Of a DNA stretch of 64,000 nucleotides, positions 1 through 10,293 are shown one piece after another (positions within the stretch are counted from its first letter, which is position 1; each line of letters starts with the position of its first letter). The notes under the pieces were generated by a model. It saw nothing but the letters and a program-made list of their open reading frames with translations. It did no database searches and was not told the origin of the DNA. Both the position numbers and the translations under genes were made by a program. Source of the DNA: Ceratorhiza oryzae-sativae (lineage: Eukaryota; Basidiomycota; Agaricomycetes; Cantharellales; Ceratobasidiaceae); assembly GCA_030998015.1 (NCBI GenBank), contig JARWMV010000027.1:62001-126000 (forward strand), written 5' to 3'.

Positions 1-277
1 CCCTACAAATTACTGATTACTACATCTCGGCATTCATGAGTCGTGGAGAATATTGGTGCGATCAAAGCTTTTTGCACTTGAAGGAGCCCAACTTGTCATT
101 GAACCCCTGCGTCCTTAAGTCACTTGAACCTGGAGTGACATGGTCATAAGTGCGATGCGTTAAGCTTAATGCATTCTTGGTAATCACCTGGGTAAGATAA
201 CCCTTCACACATACTCCACCCTCGGCATCCGATGTTACTGTAAGAATAATCATGTATGAGTAGGAAGGTTGAAAGAT
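1..277. repeat. Left copy of 277-bp direct repeat flanking the transposon island
   Basis: Positions 1-277 align almost base for base with 14997-15273 in the same orientation. The copy may extend left beyond the window. Most differences are CG here against TG or CA in the right copy, so this copy is the less mutated one. No convincing protein is encoded. It is probably part of a larger dispersed repeat. Confidence 0.8.
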
Positions 278-1554
278 ATAAGACATACGGATAGAGCCGA
301 CACGAAGTTCCGTTACTAGGCTGGAAGCTGCTGATGATATTTATCCAGCCGCTGGGCATAAGAATACATGTGTCCATTCTAGGGGAAACCGATTAGTTTT
401 TACGCTATGTGGATGTAGCTCCACTCACGGAACGCTTACAATCATCTGATGAGAGGATATCTCAACAACCCAGGTGATCAATGTATTATTTTATTCATAA
501 CTCACGCAAGGAGGTCCCCAATAGATTTGATCGCAGAACATAACGTGTGGGCTTGTACTATTACTCTGACGGGGAACCATCGGTGCGGGGGCAGCCAAAG
601 AGAGGCCGATCAAAGTCGATGTAGTGACCGTCAAGAATCGCATGGTGGTATGAGGGATTTTTGCAACTACTCTCCGCTCGAATATAACCTATCAAGCCAA
701 GCCGAAAGGGCCCGGTGCTCCTGTCCAGCAATCCTGTGGCTCGATATAATCTCCGGTCCACGGGCTTGAACTATCCTATGGCTATGCGCCCAGCATCCGA
801 TCCTGGAAGGATACCTAGTCAGAAGTCTCCCCCGTGAGAATAGTTCTAGATTCGTGTATACTCATTGGGCCTCTGTCATAAGGTGGTGGATAACATTACG
901 GCGGTCTTCTGATCACAAGGAACGTTTCGGCTCTGACAAAGGAAATGGTGAGATGCTATTGGTAGAAATACTCCAACCATGGATCCTGGACGGCAATGCA
1001 GTGCAACGATCAATGCTTACTGGAGCAGTAAACACAGTCAACCAGCTCGGACATTGCCGTTACCGGGGATCTCGCTCTCGGAGGAAACTGGCCGATGACA
1101 TCATCCCTTGACTTTGTGAGAATTTTGTAGCAATTCGTGTGGAATCAAAATAGGCTAATGCTTCGAAAAAATTTTTCTGAACTTCTATTCCCAAATCCTG
1201 TGATACCAAACCTTGGGGTATATCTTCAATATGACAGAGCATATCGAGGATGCTGATTTTTCCATAATGTTTTGGCCTAAAATTCCCAAGAGGGCATGGA
1301 AGTGGATTGCACTATACGCTAGAAGATAAGTCGCGAGACATCAGCAACAATTTAGATCATACGTTTACATTCCGGAATATGAACAAGGATTGAAACTTTA
1401 ATGGTCTTACAGGCAGAATCCGTCTCTTCAGTCCATAGAAATAAAATTCTCAAGATTCAATCACGCCTAGAGCTCAAAAGCATCCAAAACTGGTGAGCAG
1501 TGCTAGCGTTCATGAAGCGCTCATCCAGATCAGGAGTGGTTGTCTCGTCTGTTA
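278..1554. other. Gene-less stretch
   Basis: Only short overlapping reading frames are present and none resembles a known protein. No tRNA, repeat array or splice-supported gene was seen. Base composition is mixed and CpG is present, unlike the island further right. Confidence 0.5.
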
Positions 1555-1687
1555 GATGTCACACATGGCTGCACGCATTGAATCATGCGATTTGTATCAG
1601 TGTATTTAGGCATAGCAGTAGAAAATTTTACATGAGAGAGAGATTACACCTAACCACCATGTCGCCTGCCCGCTACCTTGAGTTTTA
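1555..1687 (-). repeat. Dispersed repeat fragment, inverted copy of 32647-32778
   Basis: The reverse complement of this stretch matches 32647-32778 over about 130 bp with scattered substitutions. Shared landmarks are a GGTAGCGGGCAGGC block, a CTCTCTCT run and a GCGTGCAGCC block. It is a dispersed repeat of unknown class and contains no protein signature. Confidence 0.75.
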
Positions 1688-1915
1688 CATCATCTCTCCC
1701 TCTTGACGCCTACAACGTCCAAAATAATCGGATGATGCTTTTGGTTGCTTTGCCCACGTTTTTTGTCACATCCAACAAAGAAAAAGGTCAGGAGGCATAA
1801 TTTGAGCATCCAAAAGTTTTTGGCTGTCGATGTGACGAATATTTTTGGACGTTTAGCCGAGTGGCATTTTGGCTTGACTCTGGCCGCCTCAGCCTTTTTT
1901 GGTTGAACTTTTTTA

Positions 1916-2250
1916 CCACAGGAACTCAGTGTGCAAAATCTCCGTATAATACGTGTATAATATGCATATAATATCACCCAAATTACTCAGAGATCTTGGG
2001 GTGGTTCTCTGCCACAGGAACTTGTGGGTGCAAAATCTCCATATAATACATGTATTATACCCAGATAATGACCCCCAAATTATATAGAGATCTTGGGGTG
2101 GATCTCCATATAATATAACATAGATTATCTCCTCCAATATAAAGTGATATGTATCTTATATATCACAGGAACTCATTGCTGCAAAATCTCTGTATAATAC
2201 ATGTATTATCTGCAGATAATATCCCCCAAATTACTCTGAGATCTTGGCAC
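1916..2250. repeat. Three imperfect tandem copies of a roughly 95-bp AT-rich unit
   Basis: Units start near 1916, 2012 and 2163. Each carries a CACAGGAACT start, a GCAAAATCTC block, a TATAATACATGTATTAT-like palindrome and an AGAGATCTTGG end. About 55 bp of diverged sequence separates the second and third copies. An inverted fragment of the same unit lies at 2968-3016. The AT-rich palindromic core could form hairpins. It is probably the end region of a non-autonomous element. Confidence 0.7.
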
Positions 2251-3109
2251 AATACCAATGTAGTCAAATAATAATCACATTCATGACACATGGGACATAT
2301 GTTGAACACAGACAGGTGCAGGAATACAGAGGATCAGAGGGAGGAGACACAGCCCACAGAAGAGGATAGACCTTGGGGTTTGGAAGAGGTGTTGGGGAGG
2401 GGTGCAATGCACAATGTAGACAAATCACAAACTCATGTAATAGGCCAGCATAGCTATAGAACAGATTAGGCAAATGAAAGTACATGGCAGAAGTAAGCCT
2501 ACTTACCTGACTGCTACCCTGGGCCCTGCTCTTCAAACAAGTTGAGGAATTTGAGGAAAAGGAAGGCAAGAGTGGCAAATGGGGTAGCCAGTCTTTAGGT
2601 CAGTGAAAGAGATGGAGGTGGTGCTGTGGACTTAGAGCAGATCTTGACTTGAACAACAACCCAAGTCATGTGATGCCCTGTCCCAGCTTGCACCTTTTCT
2701 TGCTTTGTATCCTTTTGTAACCACATTGCACTTAGGCTTTTGTGCCTCATCTTCTATAGTGTGATTTGATCCTTTGTTTGTGTAGTACTTTATATACATA
2801 TGAAAAAAATCCAGGTCACATGCTTCAATAATATCCCAACTACAGATGAATGCACATGTTTAAACATGATTTAACACAGTTAAAGCTGAGGAAAGTCAAT
2901 TTTAATTGAAGAGTTATTTTGGGCAGCCAACTATATTCTAGGAAACTACAGTTATATTGGGACAACTCAGATAATATGTGTATTATACAGAGATTTTGCA
3001 CCTGCAAGTTCCTGTGTGCATAATATGGCATATATTATTTTCACAAATATAAATCCATATATTAGAACAAGGGGTGATTTCAACCTTGATATATTGGCAA
3101 CAGCAGTAT
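2251..3109. other. Unassigned spacer with an inverted repeat-unit fragment
   Basis: There is no recognisable coding sequence. Positions 2968-3016 are the reverse complement of the 95-bp unit at 1916-2250, so 1916-3016 may be a foldback-type element with about 0.7 kb of unrelated DNA inside. CpG is rare from here rightwards. Confidence 0.45.
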
Positions 3110-4413
3110 TGTTATGGATCGCTAACATTTTCTATTAATTTAGTCTGCTCTGCCAACCTCAAGCAATGCCTCTGTAATTAATTTGTGAAATACTTGAATT
3201 TGTATGTGCTCCAAATTGTACTATTTTCCGTTCCATTAAATAGTACAAATTTCCTGCTCTCCAACGCATATTTTATTAAGATTTTACGATAAAATCTCAG
3301 AGAGATACAGAGGTTACAATATTTCCTCTTATCAGGAGATATTGATTACAACATTGCGCTGCTCATATCTTGGCAACCGCTTATGCTATCAAAGCAATCT
3401 TATGCCCTATTGATAGCTAATCTTCGGCGGTATCCACTGCCCAAAGATCGTTGCGATCCACCAGATCCTCGCACCGGAATGGCCCAAAGATAATTAGAAT
3501 CTTACTGGACCATCAATCAAGATCTAATGACTCCAGTGAGTCAGGAGAGCTTCCCAAATTGATCTAGAAGCTTCTCTGACTCACTTTATGACTCACTGAG
3601 ATGTAGCCTCCATTCATGACATGTATATACTATGATAATATGATCTACAAGCCAATAGCAGGTCTCAGATGCATCAATGCCTTCAATCCACACCCTGTCT
3701 TTACTCTTTTATCCTATACTGGGCTAGGGTGTACCCCAAGTATAGCAGTACCCTCTTTTGATGATTGCACAGGCATGCATGTATCTATTTGGCTCTGGAA
3801 TGCCCTCCTCAGGGTATAAAAGGACCTCCTCTGAGGCCCTTCCAGACCACCTCCTCTACTCAACCCAGACTGGTTATTGGTTTCTTTTTCTCTTTCTATT
3901 TCTCTTGTCTATGTGTGATTTCTTATATAACTAGTACTGAGGAATAAAGTACCATATTAGTTATATACTGTCTGAGTCATTGTATCTTATATACAGAGTT
4001 ATATAAGGATACAATATTGCCTGATTGAGCATGACATTAAGTACTGGCTATTAGAGGAAATCTAAGTACCTGTAGCTGAGGAAGTACATGCATTAGGCAG
4101 CCCACCATCTATCCTATAAGCTATTGCTTAAGTCTAGTATTAAGATTAGTATCAGTTAGTCCAAGCAACTAGGGCTGAACTACATTTAAGATATCTAAGG
4201 GAACCTGACCATAGTAGTCTTGCTCTTTATACCTGTAAATTAGTCAGTTTACACTGTGAAGTATTAAGACTACCTTGAGTGTTACTTGATTGCATTGCAA
4301 CTACCTTGAGCCTTCTTACTCTAGTCCAAGAAGTATTGAGTATGATTAGTGTATACTAACATATCTACATTTGCTTAAGCTCTAGATATTCAAGTGTACC
4401 CTGACCTGTAACA
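3110..4413 (+). mobile_element. LTR-B copy 1 (complete, about 1304 bp)
   Basis: The element begins TGTTATGGAT and ends CCTGTAACA, giving the TG...CA ends and TGTTA/TAACA inverted termini expected of an LTR. A TATAAAA box lies at 3815-3821 and an AATAAA signal at 3943-3948, consistent with U3-R-U5 order on the plus strand. Two further copies are at 9280-10293 (direct, 5'-truncated) and 12788-14071 (inverted). No matching 5-bp duplication flanks this copy (AGTAT on the left, ATTGG on the right). It abuts gypsy polyprotein sequence directly, so it is not a clean solo-LTR insertion. This copy retains more CpG than the other two. Confidence 0.8.
3815..3821 (+). promoter_or_regulatory. TATA box of LTR-B copy 1
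   Basis: TATAAAA sits in the context CAGGGTATAAAAGG and is conserved in all three LTR-B copies, at 9715-9721 in copy 2 and inverted in copy 3. With an AATAAA about 125 bp downstream it fits an LTR promoter and polyadenylation arrangement. Confidence 0.65.
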
Positions 4414-4415
4414 AT

Positions 4416-5878
4416 TGGGATGGAAAGGACATGAAATTCAACTTGCCAATATGCTTAAAGCATTGCATCACCAAACCCCTACATGTGTGGGCAAATGAAC
4501 CCAAGGAGCTCCAGTTGGACTCTTTAGACTCACTTCTGGCAAAATACAAAGAATTCAAGAAAATATTTGCTGAAGAAGACAATGTCCAGCCATTACCACC
4601 CCACAGAAAGTGGGATATGGAGATAGACCTAAAACCAGATGCTAAGCCAAGGCATGGTCCCATATAGAGTGTGGGTGTCAAGGAAGATGTGGAATTGCAC
4701 AAGACTTTGGACTGCCAGTTGAAAGCAGGGCATATTAGACCCTCAAGGTCACCAATGGCATCCCCTGTCATATTTGTTAAAAAGAAGAATGGGAAGCTGC
4801 GCATGTGCATCAACTACTGGCAGCTAAATGAGATGACTGTCTCCAATGTGTACCCACTCCCACACATCAATGATATTGTGGAGACAATGTGTGGGGCAAG
4901 GATATTCACCAAGTTTGATTTAAAGTGGGGTTTCAACCTTATATGGATTTGGGAAGGAGATGAATGGAAAGCTGCTTTTAAGACCAAGTATGGGTTGTAT
5001 GAGCCTTTAGTCATGCAATTTGGCCAGAAGAATGCACTGGGGACCTTTATGGCTATGATCCAAGAGGAATTCCAAGACATTGAGGGCATCTATGTTGTAA
5101 TTTATATGGATGACATACTGGTGTTCTCCAAAACCCAAGAAGAGCATGCCGAACATGTCAGAGAAGTCTTGTGTTGTCTTCAAAAGGCTGGCTTGTACTG
5201 TGCTCTGGAGAAATGTGTTTTTGATGTCACCAAAGTTGATTACCTGGGAATAGTAGTGACCCCCCAGGGAATTAAAGTAGACCCAGCCAAGGTTGAAAAA
5301 GCTGTTGAATGGCCAACCCCTACCAACCCAACTGAAGTCCTGGAAGGGCTGGGATTTGCAAATTGGTTAAGGAACTTCATAAAGGACTTTTCAAAAATTA
5401 CAAAATGCCTTTATGAATTAGTCAAGAAGGACGTAAAGTGGGAATGGACAGAGGAGAGGGATTGGGCATGGAACTTACTGAAGCAGAAATTGAAGGAAGC
5501 CCCCCTCCTAATTCAGCCAGAGCCTAGTAAACCATTTATTCTGGAAACAGACACCTCAGGCTATGCCACAGGTGCTGTACTATTACAATACAGAGAAGAC
5601 AGAATGCTCCACCCAATCTCCTACTACTCCAAAGCTATGGCCCTGGCAGAAAGAAATTATGATATCTACAACAAAGAAATGCTGGCAATTATAAAGGCCC
5701 TCAAACACTGGTGTCACTTGCTAGAAGGGGCCAAACACCCAGTAAACATTGTTTGTGATCACAAAAATTTGGAGTATTGGAAGACAAATTGGCCACTGAA
5801 TGGCTGAGTGACACAATGGCATGAGTTCCTATCCAGATTTGAATTCAAGATTCTATACATTGAAGGGGCAAAGAATGG
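4416..5878 (+). pseudogene. Gypsy pol fragment: reverse transcriptase and first part of RNase H
   Basis: The frame opens with the tail of the aspartic protease domain (WDGKDM region) and passes a TAG at 4665-4667 before the reverse transcriptase. RT landmarks are visible: SPVIFVKKK, the FTKFDL stretch, the YMDD box in YVVIYMDDILVFSK near 5096-5135, and the DYLG thumb motif. RNase H follows, with a TDTS-type first catalytic Asp near 5550 and the DHKNL Asp near 5758. A TGA at 5805-5807 is the next break. The domain order is normal for Ty3/gypsy pol, but the product would be truncated and inactive. Confidence 0.9.
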
Positions 5879-5886
5879 CCAGGCAG
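5879..5886. repeat. 8-bp target-site duplication, left copy
   Basis: CCAGGCAG here is repeated exactly at 7328-7335 on the other side of the inserted element. An 8-bp duplication is the hallmark length for hAT transposons. Confidence 0.85.
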
Positions 5887-7327
5887 TAGAGGTGCTGTGC
5901 CAGGCTCCTGCAGCCAGAACTTGCCAGAATTCTGGCTAAAATTCCAGCGAATTCCGGCGTGCCAGTTGCCAGTGCAGGTGCCAGAATAGCCTCAAGGGTG
6001 CCGGAGTCCTAGGCGGAGTCCTGCAGTACTGGCATACCTGCATACCTGCATACCTGAATACTGGCACATTGTCACCTGTACATGACCACCACGGATTGCA
6101 TATATTAAGCACTCATAAAATGCGCAAAATTCAGCGGATCAAATTGTACTTTACTTGATTACAAACGGTTAAGAAATGAGCAGTATCGGCGCAGAATCGT
6201 CTAAGAAAAATATTCAGGGGGATGCGCAGATGTTCAAGCTCGCTATCCTGAGCTCTAATTGGGGCGATATACATACCAATCGACTCGTCTCACTGAGAGG
6301 AATCGAATGCACATATTTTCATAATAAACGAACGCTTTTATCGAAAGTTATCAGCGATATAAAGGGGGAAACCCCTGAACAGCGCCACAAGCGCTAGTGA
6401 AACCAGCCGTGCAAACCTCGCTCCCTTGCGCGGAGTCGATGCGCATTATCATAAGGACTCTATATACCAAAAACCAGCCTGATTGAAGGTGTTTTAGCTG
6501 GTGAAACTGGGGGAACAGCGCCCCTGATGCTGAAAACCCCCTGAAATGCGCCATGGACACCCACACAGTGCTATTCTGGCTTTCTTAGTATCACAGACAG
6601 ATTCAGGGATGCTTATTGCCCTATCTCAGGTACCTGAAACATCTGGAACAAGCTTATAACATAAATTTCCGACCATGTGCAGTGATTCTGCTGGGTTGAC
6701 AGTGAGGTTGCCTGCACACACCCCGGTTCATAGTTATCCAGTCAATGTATTTACTAGATATAATGTCAGTAGGGGTTTTTCAAGCTCAGGAGAAAGGCTA
6801 GCTGGTCGGATAAGCTTCAAACAGCTTTCTTTGTGGTGAAATAGCATGTGCGCATTTCCCAGAATATTTCCTGAGCATCAATTTGGAGCGAACTATGCGT
6901 TATCGAATTTTTTGCGCGGAGCAAATGACATATCTGTGATCTCCTGATTTTTGCGCATTTAATGAGCTACTTTGCGAGAGATTGTGGTGAGGTTTATGGC
7001 CCTGGAAATGTTGGCCACAAAGACCCGAACAAAAGAACTGCGTAAAATTTGCCAGAATGAATTTCGTATGAAACGTGCTCTATATCATTGGAATGCTCTC
7101 TCTTCTGCGCATCTAATGAGCTATTACACAACTTGATGTGGTGAGTTCTGACCATAGCCAGTTGCAGGAGTCCCGGGATTCTGGCATGCTCCTGCACCTG
7201 CCAGAATTCTGGCACGGACTCCAGCAACTGGCGAGCCAGTGCCAGTGCCAGTGCCAGAATGGCCAAAAAGCGCAGGAGTCCTGCTGCAGGTGCTGGAGTC
7301 CTGCAAAATTCTGGCACAGCTTCTCTA
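5887..7327. mobile_element. Non-autonomous hAT-like DNA transposon (1441 bp) inserted in gypsy RNase H
   Basis: The left end reads TAGAGGTGCTGTGCCAG and the reverse complement of the right end reads TAGAGAAGCTGTGCCAG, a 15/17 match that fits the hAT terminal consensus YARNG. An exact 8-bp duplication (CCAGGCAG) flanks it. Subterminal clusters of CCAGAATTCTGG-like and GCCAGT repeats lie at 5895-6030 and 7170-7320, as in hAT ends where transposase binds. No transposase domain is present, only short unrelated frames. The host gypsy frame resumes in phase immediately after the second duplication. CpG dinucleotides are frequent here and nearly absent in the host, so this insertion is younger than the mutational decay around it. 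Confidence 0.85.
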
Positions 7328-7335
7328 CCAGGCAG
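7328..7335. repeat. 8-bp target-site duplication, right copy
   Basis: CCAGGCAG matches 5879-5886 exactly. Removing the insert and one copy gives an uninterrupted gypsy RNase H-to-integrase linker frame, which confirms these boundaries. Confidence 0.85.
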
Positions 7336-8917
7336 ACATACTCTCTAGGCTGTCAAGGCACATCCCTCAAGAGGGGAGTGAGAGCCAAGCTCTGCTTGCA
7401 CAAAACCAATTTTTGGAGCTAAAATCATTGTGGCTACAAGCAATCACACTGGACCATGACCTGGAACAACTCATTAGGGATGCTATCCCAGGCAATGAGC
7501 ATCTATCAAAAGTGCTGAAAGCCCTAGACAACAATGAGAAGGTCAAAAATTGGGAATGGGATGAAGGACTTTTATGATACAAGGGCTGAATCTATGTCCC
7601 AAATAACAAGGAACTCCACAAGCTGGTCATCAAAAGTTGTCATGATAACCCAGTGGCAGGACACCCAGGGCAGTTCAGAATGTATGAATTGTTAAACTGC
7701 AAATATGAATGGTCATCAATGAAAAAATCAGTCAATGAATATGTCATGCACTGTGAATCCTGTATCAGGAACAAGCACAGCAACCAAGTTCCCCCAGGGC
7801 TCTTAAACCCAATACCAGCACTGGAAAAGCCTTGGGAGGAAATTACCTATGACCTGATCACTGGGCTACCCCTGTCAGAAGGGTTTGATGCCATATTTAC
7901 AGTTGTTGACAGCCTGACAAAAATGGTCCATTTTATTCCATGTCAGTCAGAAGCCAGCACTATGGATTGTGCAAACTTGTTCCTAACTTATGTATGGAAA
8001 CTTTACAGGTTACCATGAAAAACAATTTCAGACCATGGCCCCAACTTTGCATCCAAATTCCTAAGGCACCTGTACAAACAGCTGGATATAAAACCCTCCT
8101 ATTCTACAGCATATCACCCTCAAACAGATGGCCAGTCTGAAAGGGCTAACCAAGTAGTAGAAGGGTACATCAGGCACTATGTATCAGATTGGCAGGACGA
8201 CTGGGTCTCACTCTTACCCTTGGCTGAATTTGCCTACAATAACAGTGTCAATGCCTCAACCAGCAAATCACCATTCTTTGCAAACTACGGTTTCCACCCA
8301 AGGCTGGCAATTGGGGACAGGGAGGGACAAGAATTCCCCTAAGCAGACAACCACATGGAATGGCTCCAAAAGAGTCACAACAAACTTAAGGCTGCACTGG
8401 AAATAGCAAACCAGAGGATCAAAGAATATTATGACCAGAAACATCAGGCCCCAGAAGCCATTAAGGTGGGAGACAAAGTCTGGCTTGACACCAAGAACAT
8501 ACAGACACAACAGGCCTCCAGGAAACTGGCCCACAAGAGAGTTGGACCATTCAAGGTGGTAGCACAACATGGCACTCATGCTTTCAAACTGGATTTGCCA
8601 ATGACCATGAAAATACACCCAGTATTTCATGTTTCACTCCTGACCAAATATAAAGACAACCCCCATGGATGTCAGGTTCCCCCACCACCACTGGTGGTAA
8701 CTCCTGAAGGGGAAGAAGAATATGAAGTTGAACAGATCATAAAGTTGTGATACAACAAAAGGTCTAACGTCTTCAAATACTCTGTCAAATGGCTTGGTTA
8801 TGATGAGCAACAATGGTTAACTTACAATGACCTGGTGAATGCACCAGAAGTCATGGCTGACTATGCCAAGTCACATCCAAAGGCACCCCATGACCCCTGT
8901 GCCTTGAAGGGGGGAAG
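7336..8917 (+). pseudogene. Gypsy pol fragment: end of RNase H, integrase and chromodomain
   Basis: This continues the pol frame after the hAT insert. An integrase HHCC-type region is partly visible, with the CESC pair near 7757. The DDE core follows: an Asp in the YDLITGLP segment near 7850, an Asp in SDHGPNF near 8026, and a Glu in the HPQTDGQSERAN segment near 8120. A basic linker with KVGDKVWL follows, and at 8755-8870 a chromodomain-like stretch (FKYSVKWLGY). Stops interrupt at about 7575, 7587, 8016, 8341 and 8748. A polypurine tract GAAGGGGGGAAG at 8906-8917 immediately precedes the LTR. It is not functional as it stands. Confidence 0.88.
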
Positions 8918-9279
8918 TGTCATGAACTGACATGCTTACATCTATCCTATAATATTTTCTTGATTTATTGCATTTTATGAGATCATTTTCAAAACATACT
9001 TGCCTTTTATGGTATATCTGTGTCATGTGACTCAAAGGATGTTCCAGACTGGCAACCAAGATGTATTTCAACTTTGATGTGAAATTCCACAGCTCTGCAG
9101 TTGCTTCTATCTCTTATTGGTCATGACTCACTGTACAGACTTGTTTGTTATGATGTGGCTTGTATCATGTATATAAACTGGGTCAAGTTCACAGAGGACT
9201 CCTCAAGAACTTGACCTCTCATTGAATACAAGTTCTTTTCTTATCATTTTCCTCATCACCTGACTTGTCGTCATTGACA
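8918..9279 (+). mobile_element. LTR-A: 3' LTR of the gypsy element (362 bp)
   Basis: It starts TGTCATGAAC directly after the polypurine tract and ends GTCATTGACA, with TGTCA/TGACA inverted ends. A TATAAA-like sequence lies near 9171. An inverted, diverged copy is at 14327-14639. No direct 5' partner is in the window. Confidence 0.85.
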
Positions 9280-10293
9280 ATCAGGAGATATTGATTACAA
9301 CATTGCACTGCTCATATCTTGGCAACTGCTTATGCTATCAAAGCCATTTTATGCTCTATCAATAGCTAATCTTTGGCAGTATCTGCTGCCCAAAGATTGT
9401 TGCAATCCACCAGATCCTTGCACTGGAATGGCCTGAAGATCATTAGAATCTTACTGGACCATCAATCAAGATCTAATGACTCACTTTATGACTCACTGAG
9501 ATGTAGCCTCTGTTCATTACATGTATATACTATGATAATATGATCTACAAGCCAATAGCAGGTCTCAGATGCATCAATGCCTTTGATCCACACCCTGTCT
9601 TTACTCTCTTATCCTATACTGGGCTAGGGTGTACCCCAAGTATAGCAGTACCCTCTTTTGATGATTGCACTGGCATGCATGCATCTATTTGGCTCTGGAA
9701 TGCCCTCCTCAGGGTATAAAAGGACCTCCTCTGAGGCCCTTCCAGACCACCCTCCTCCTCCACTCAACCCAGACTGGTCACCGGTTTCCCCCCCCCTTTC
9801 CACTTCTCTTGTCTGTGTGCAATTTCTTATATAACTAGTACTGAGGAATAAAGTACCATATTAGTTATATACTGTCTGAGTCATTGTATCTTATATACAG
9901 AGTTATATAAGGATACAATATTGCCTGATTGAGCATGACATTAAGTACCAGCTATTAGAGGAAATACACACATTAGGCAGCCCACCATCTACCCTATAAG
10001 CTATTGCTTAAGTCTAGTATTAAGATTAGAATCAGTTAGTCCAAGCAACTAGGGCTGAACTACATTTAAGATATCTAAGGGAACCTGACCATAGTAGTCT
10101 TGCTCTTTATACCTATAAATTAGTCAGTTTACACTGTGAAGTATTAAGACTACCTTGAGTATTACTTGATTGCATTGGAACTACTTTGAGCCTTCTTACT
10201 CTAGTCTAAGAAGTATTGACTACAATTAGTGTATACTAACATATCTACATTTGCTTAAGCACTAGATATTCCAGTGTACCCAGACCTGTAACA
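9280..10293 (+). mobile_element. LTR-B copy 2, 5'-truncated (1014 bp)
   Basis: It is homologous to copy 1 from about position 3331 onward and lacks the first 221 bp. The truncation point coincides exactly with the end of LTR-A, so the gypsy element probably inserted into this LTR or recombined with it. Compared with copy 1 it has an internal deletion of about 50 bp near 9479 and a smaller one near 9965. TATAAAA is at 9715-9721 and AATAAA at 9847-9852. Confidence 0.8.

Larger units (their letters stand above)
4414..9279 (+). mobile_element. 5'-truncated Ty3/gypsy (chromovirus-type) retrotransposon with 3' LTR
   Basis: In order it contains the end of protease, reverse transcriptase, RNase H (split by a hAT insertion), integrase, a chromodomain-like end, a polypurine tract at about 8904-8917 and a 362-bp 3' LTR. 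The left end stops abruptly against LTR-B copy 1, so gag, most of protease and the 5' LTR are missing. Several in-frame stops interrupt the pol frame, many explicable as CGA to TGA or TGG to TGA. CpG is almost absent outside the hAT insert. It is a dead, old copy. Confidence 0.9.

Noticed and set aside
3110..4413. Clean solo-LTR insertion
   Set aside because: The flanking 5-mers differ (AGTAT versus ATTGG) and the right flank is mid-pol gypsy sequence while the left is unrelated.
6176..7577. Open frames within the hAT insert as possible transposase
   Set aside because: They are short, show no zinc finger, DDE or dimerisation motif, and the rightmost one simply runs out of the insert into gypsy RNase H.
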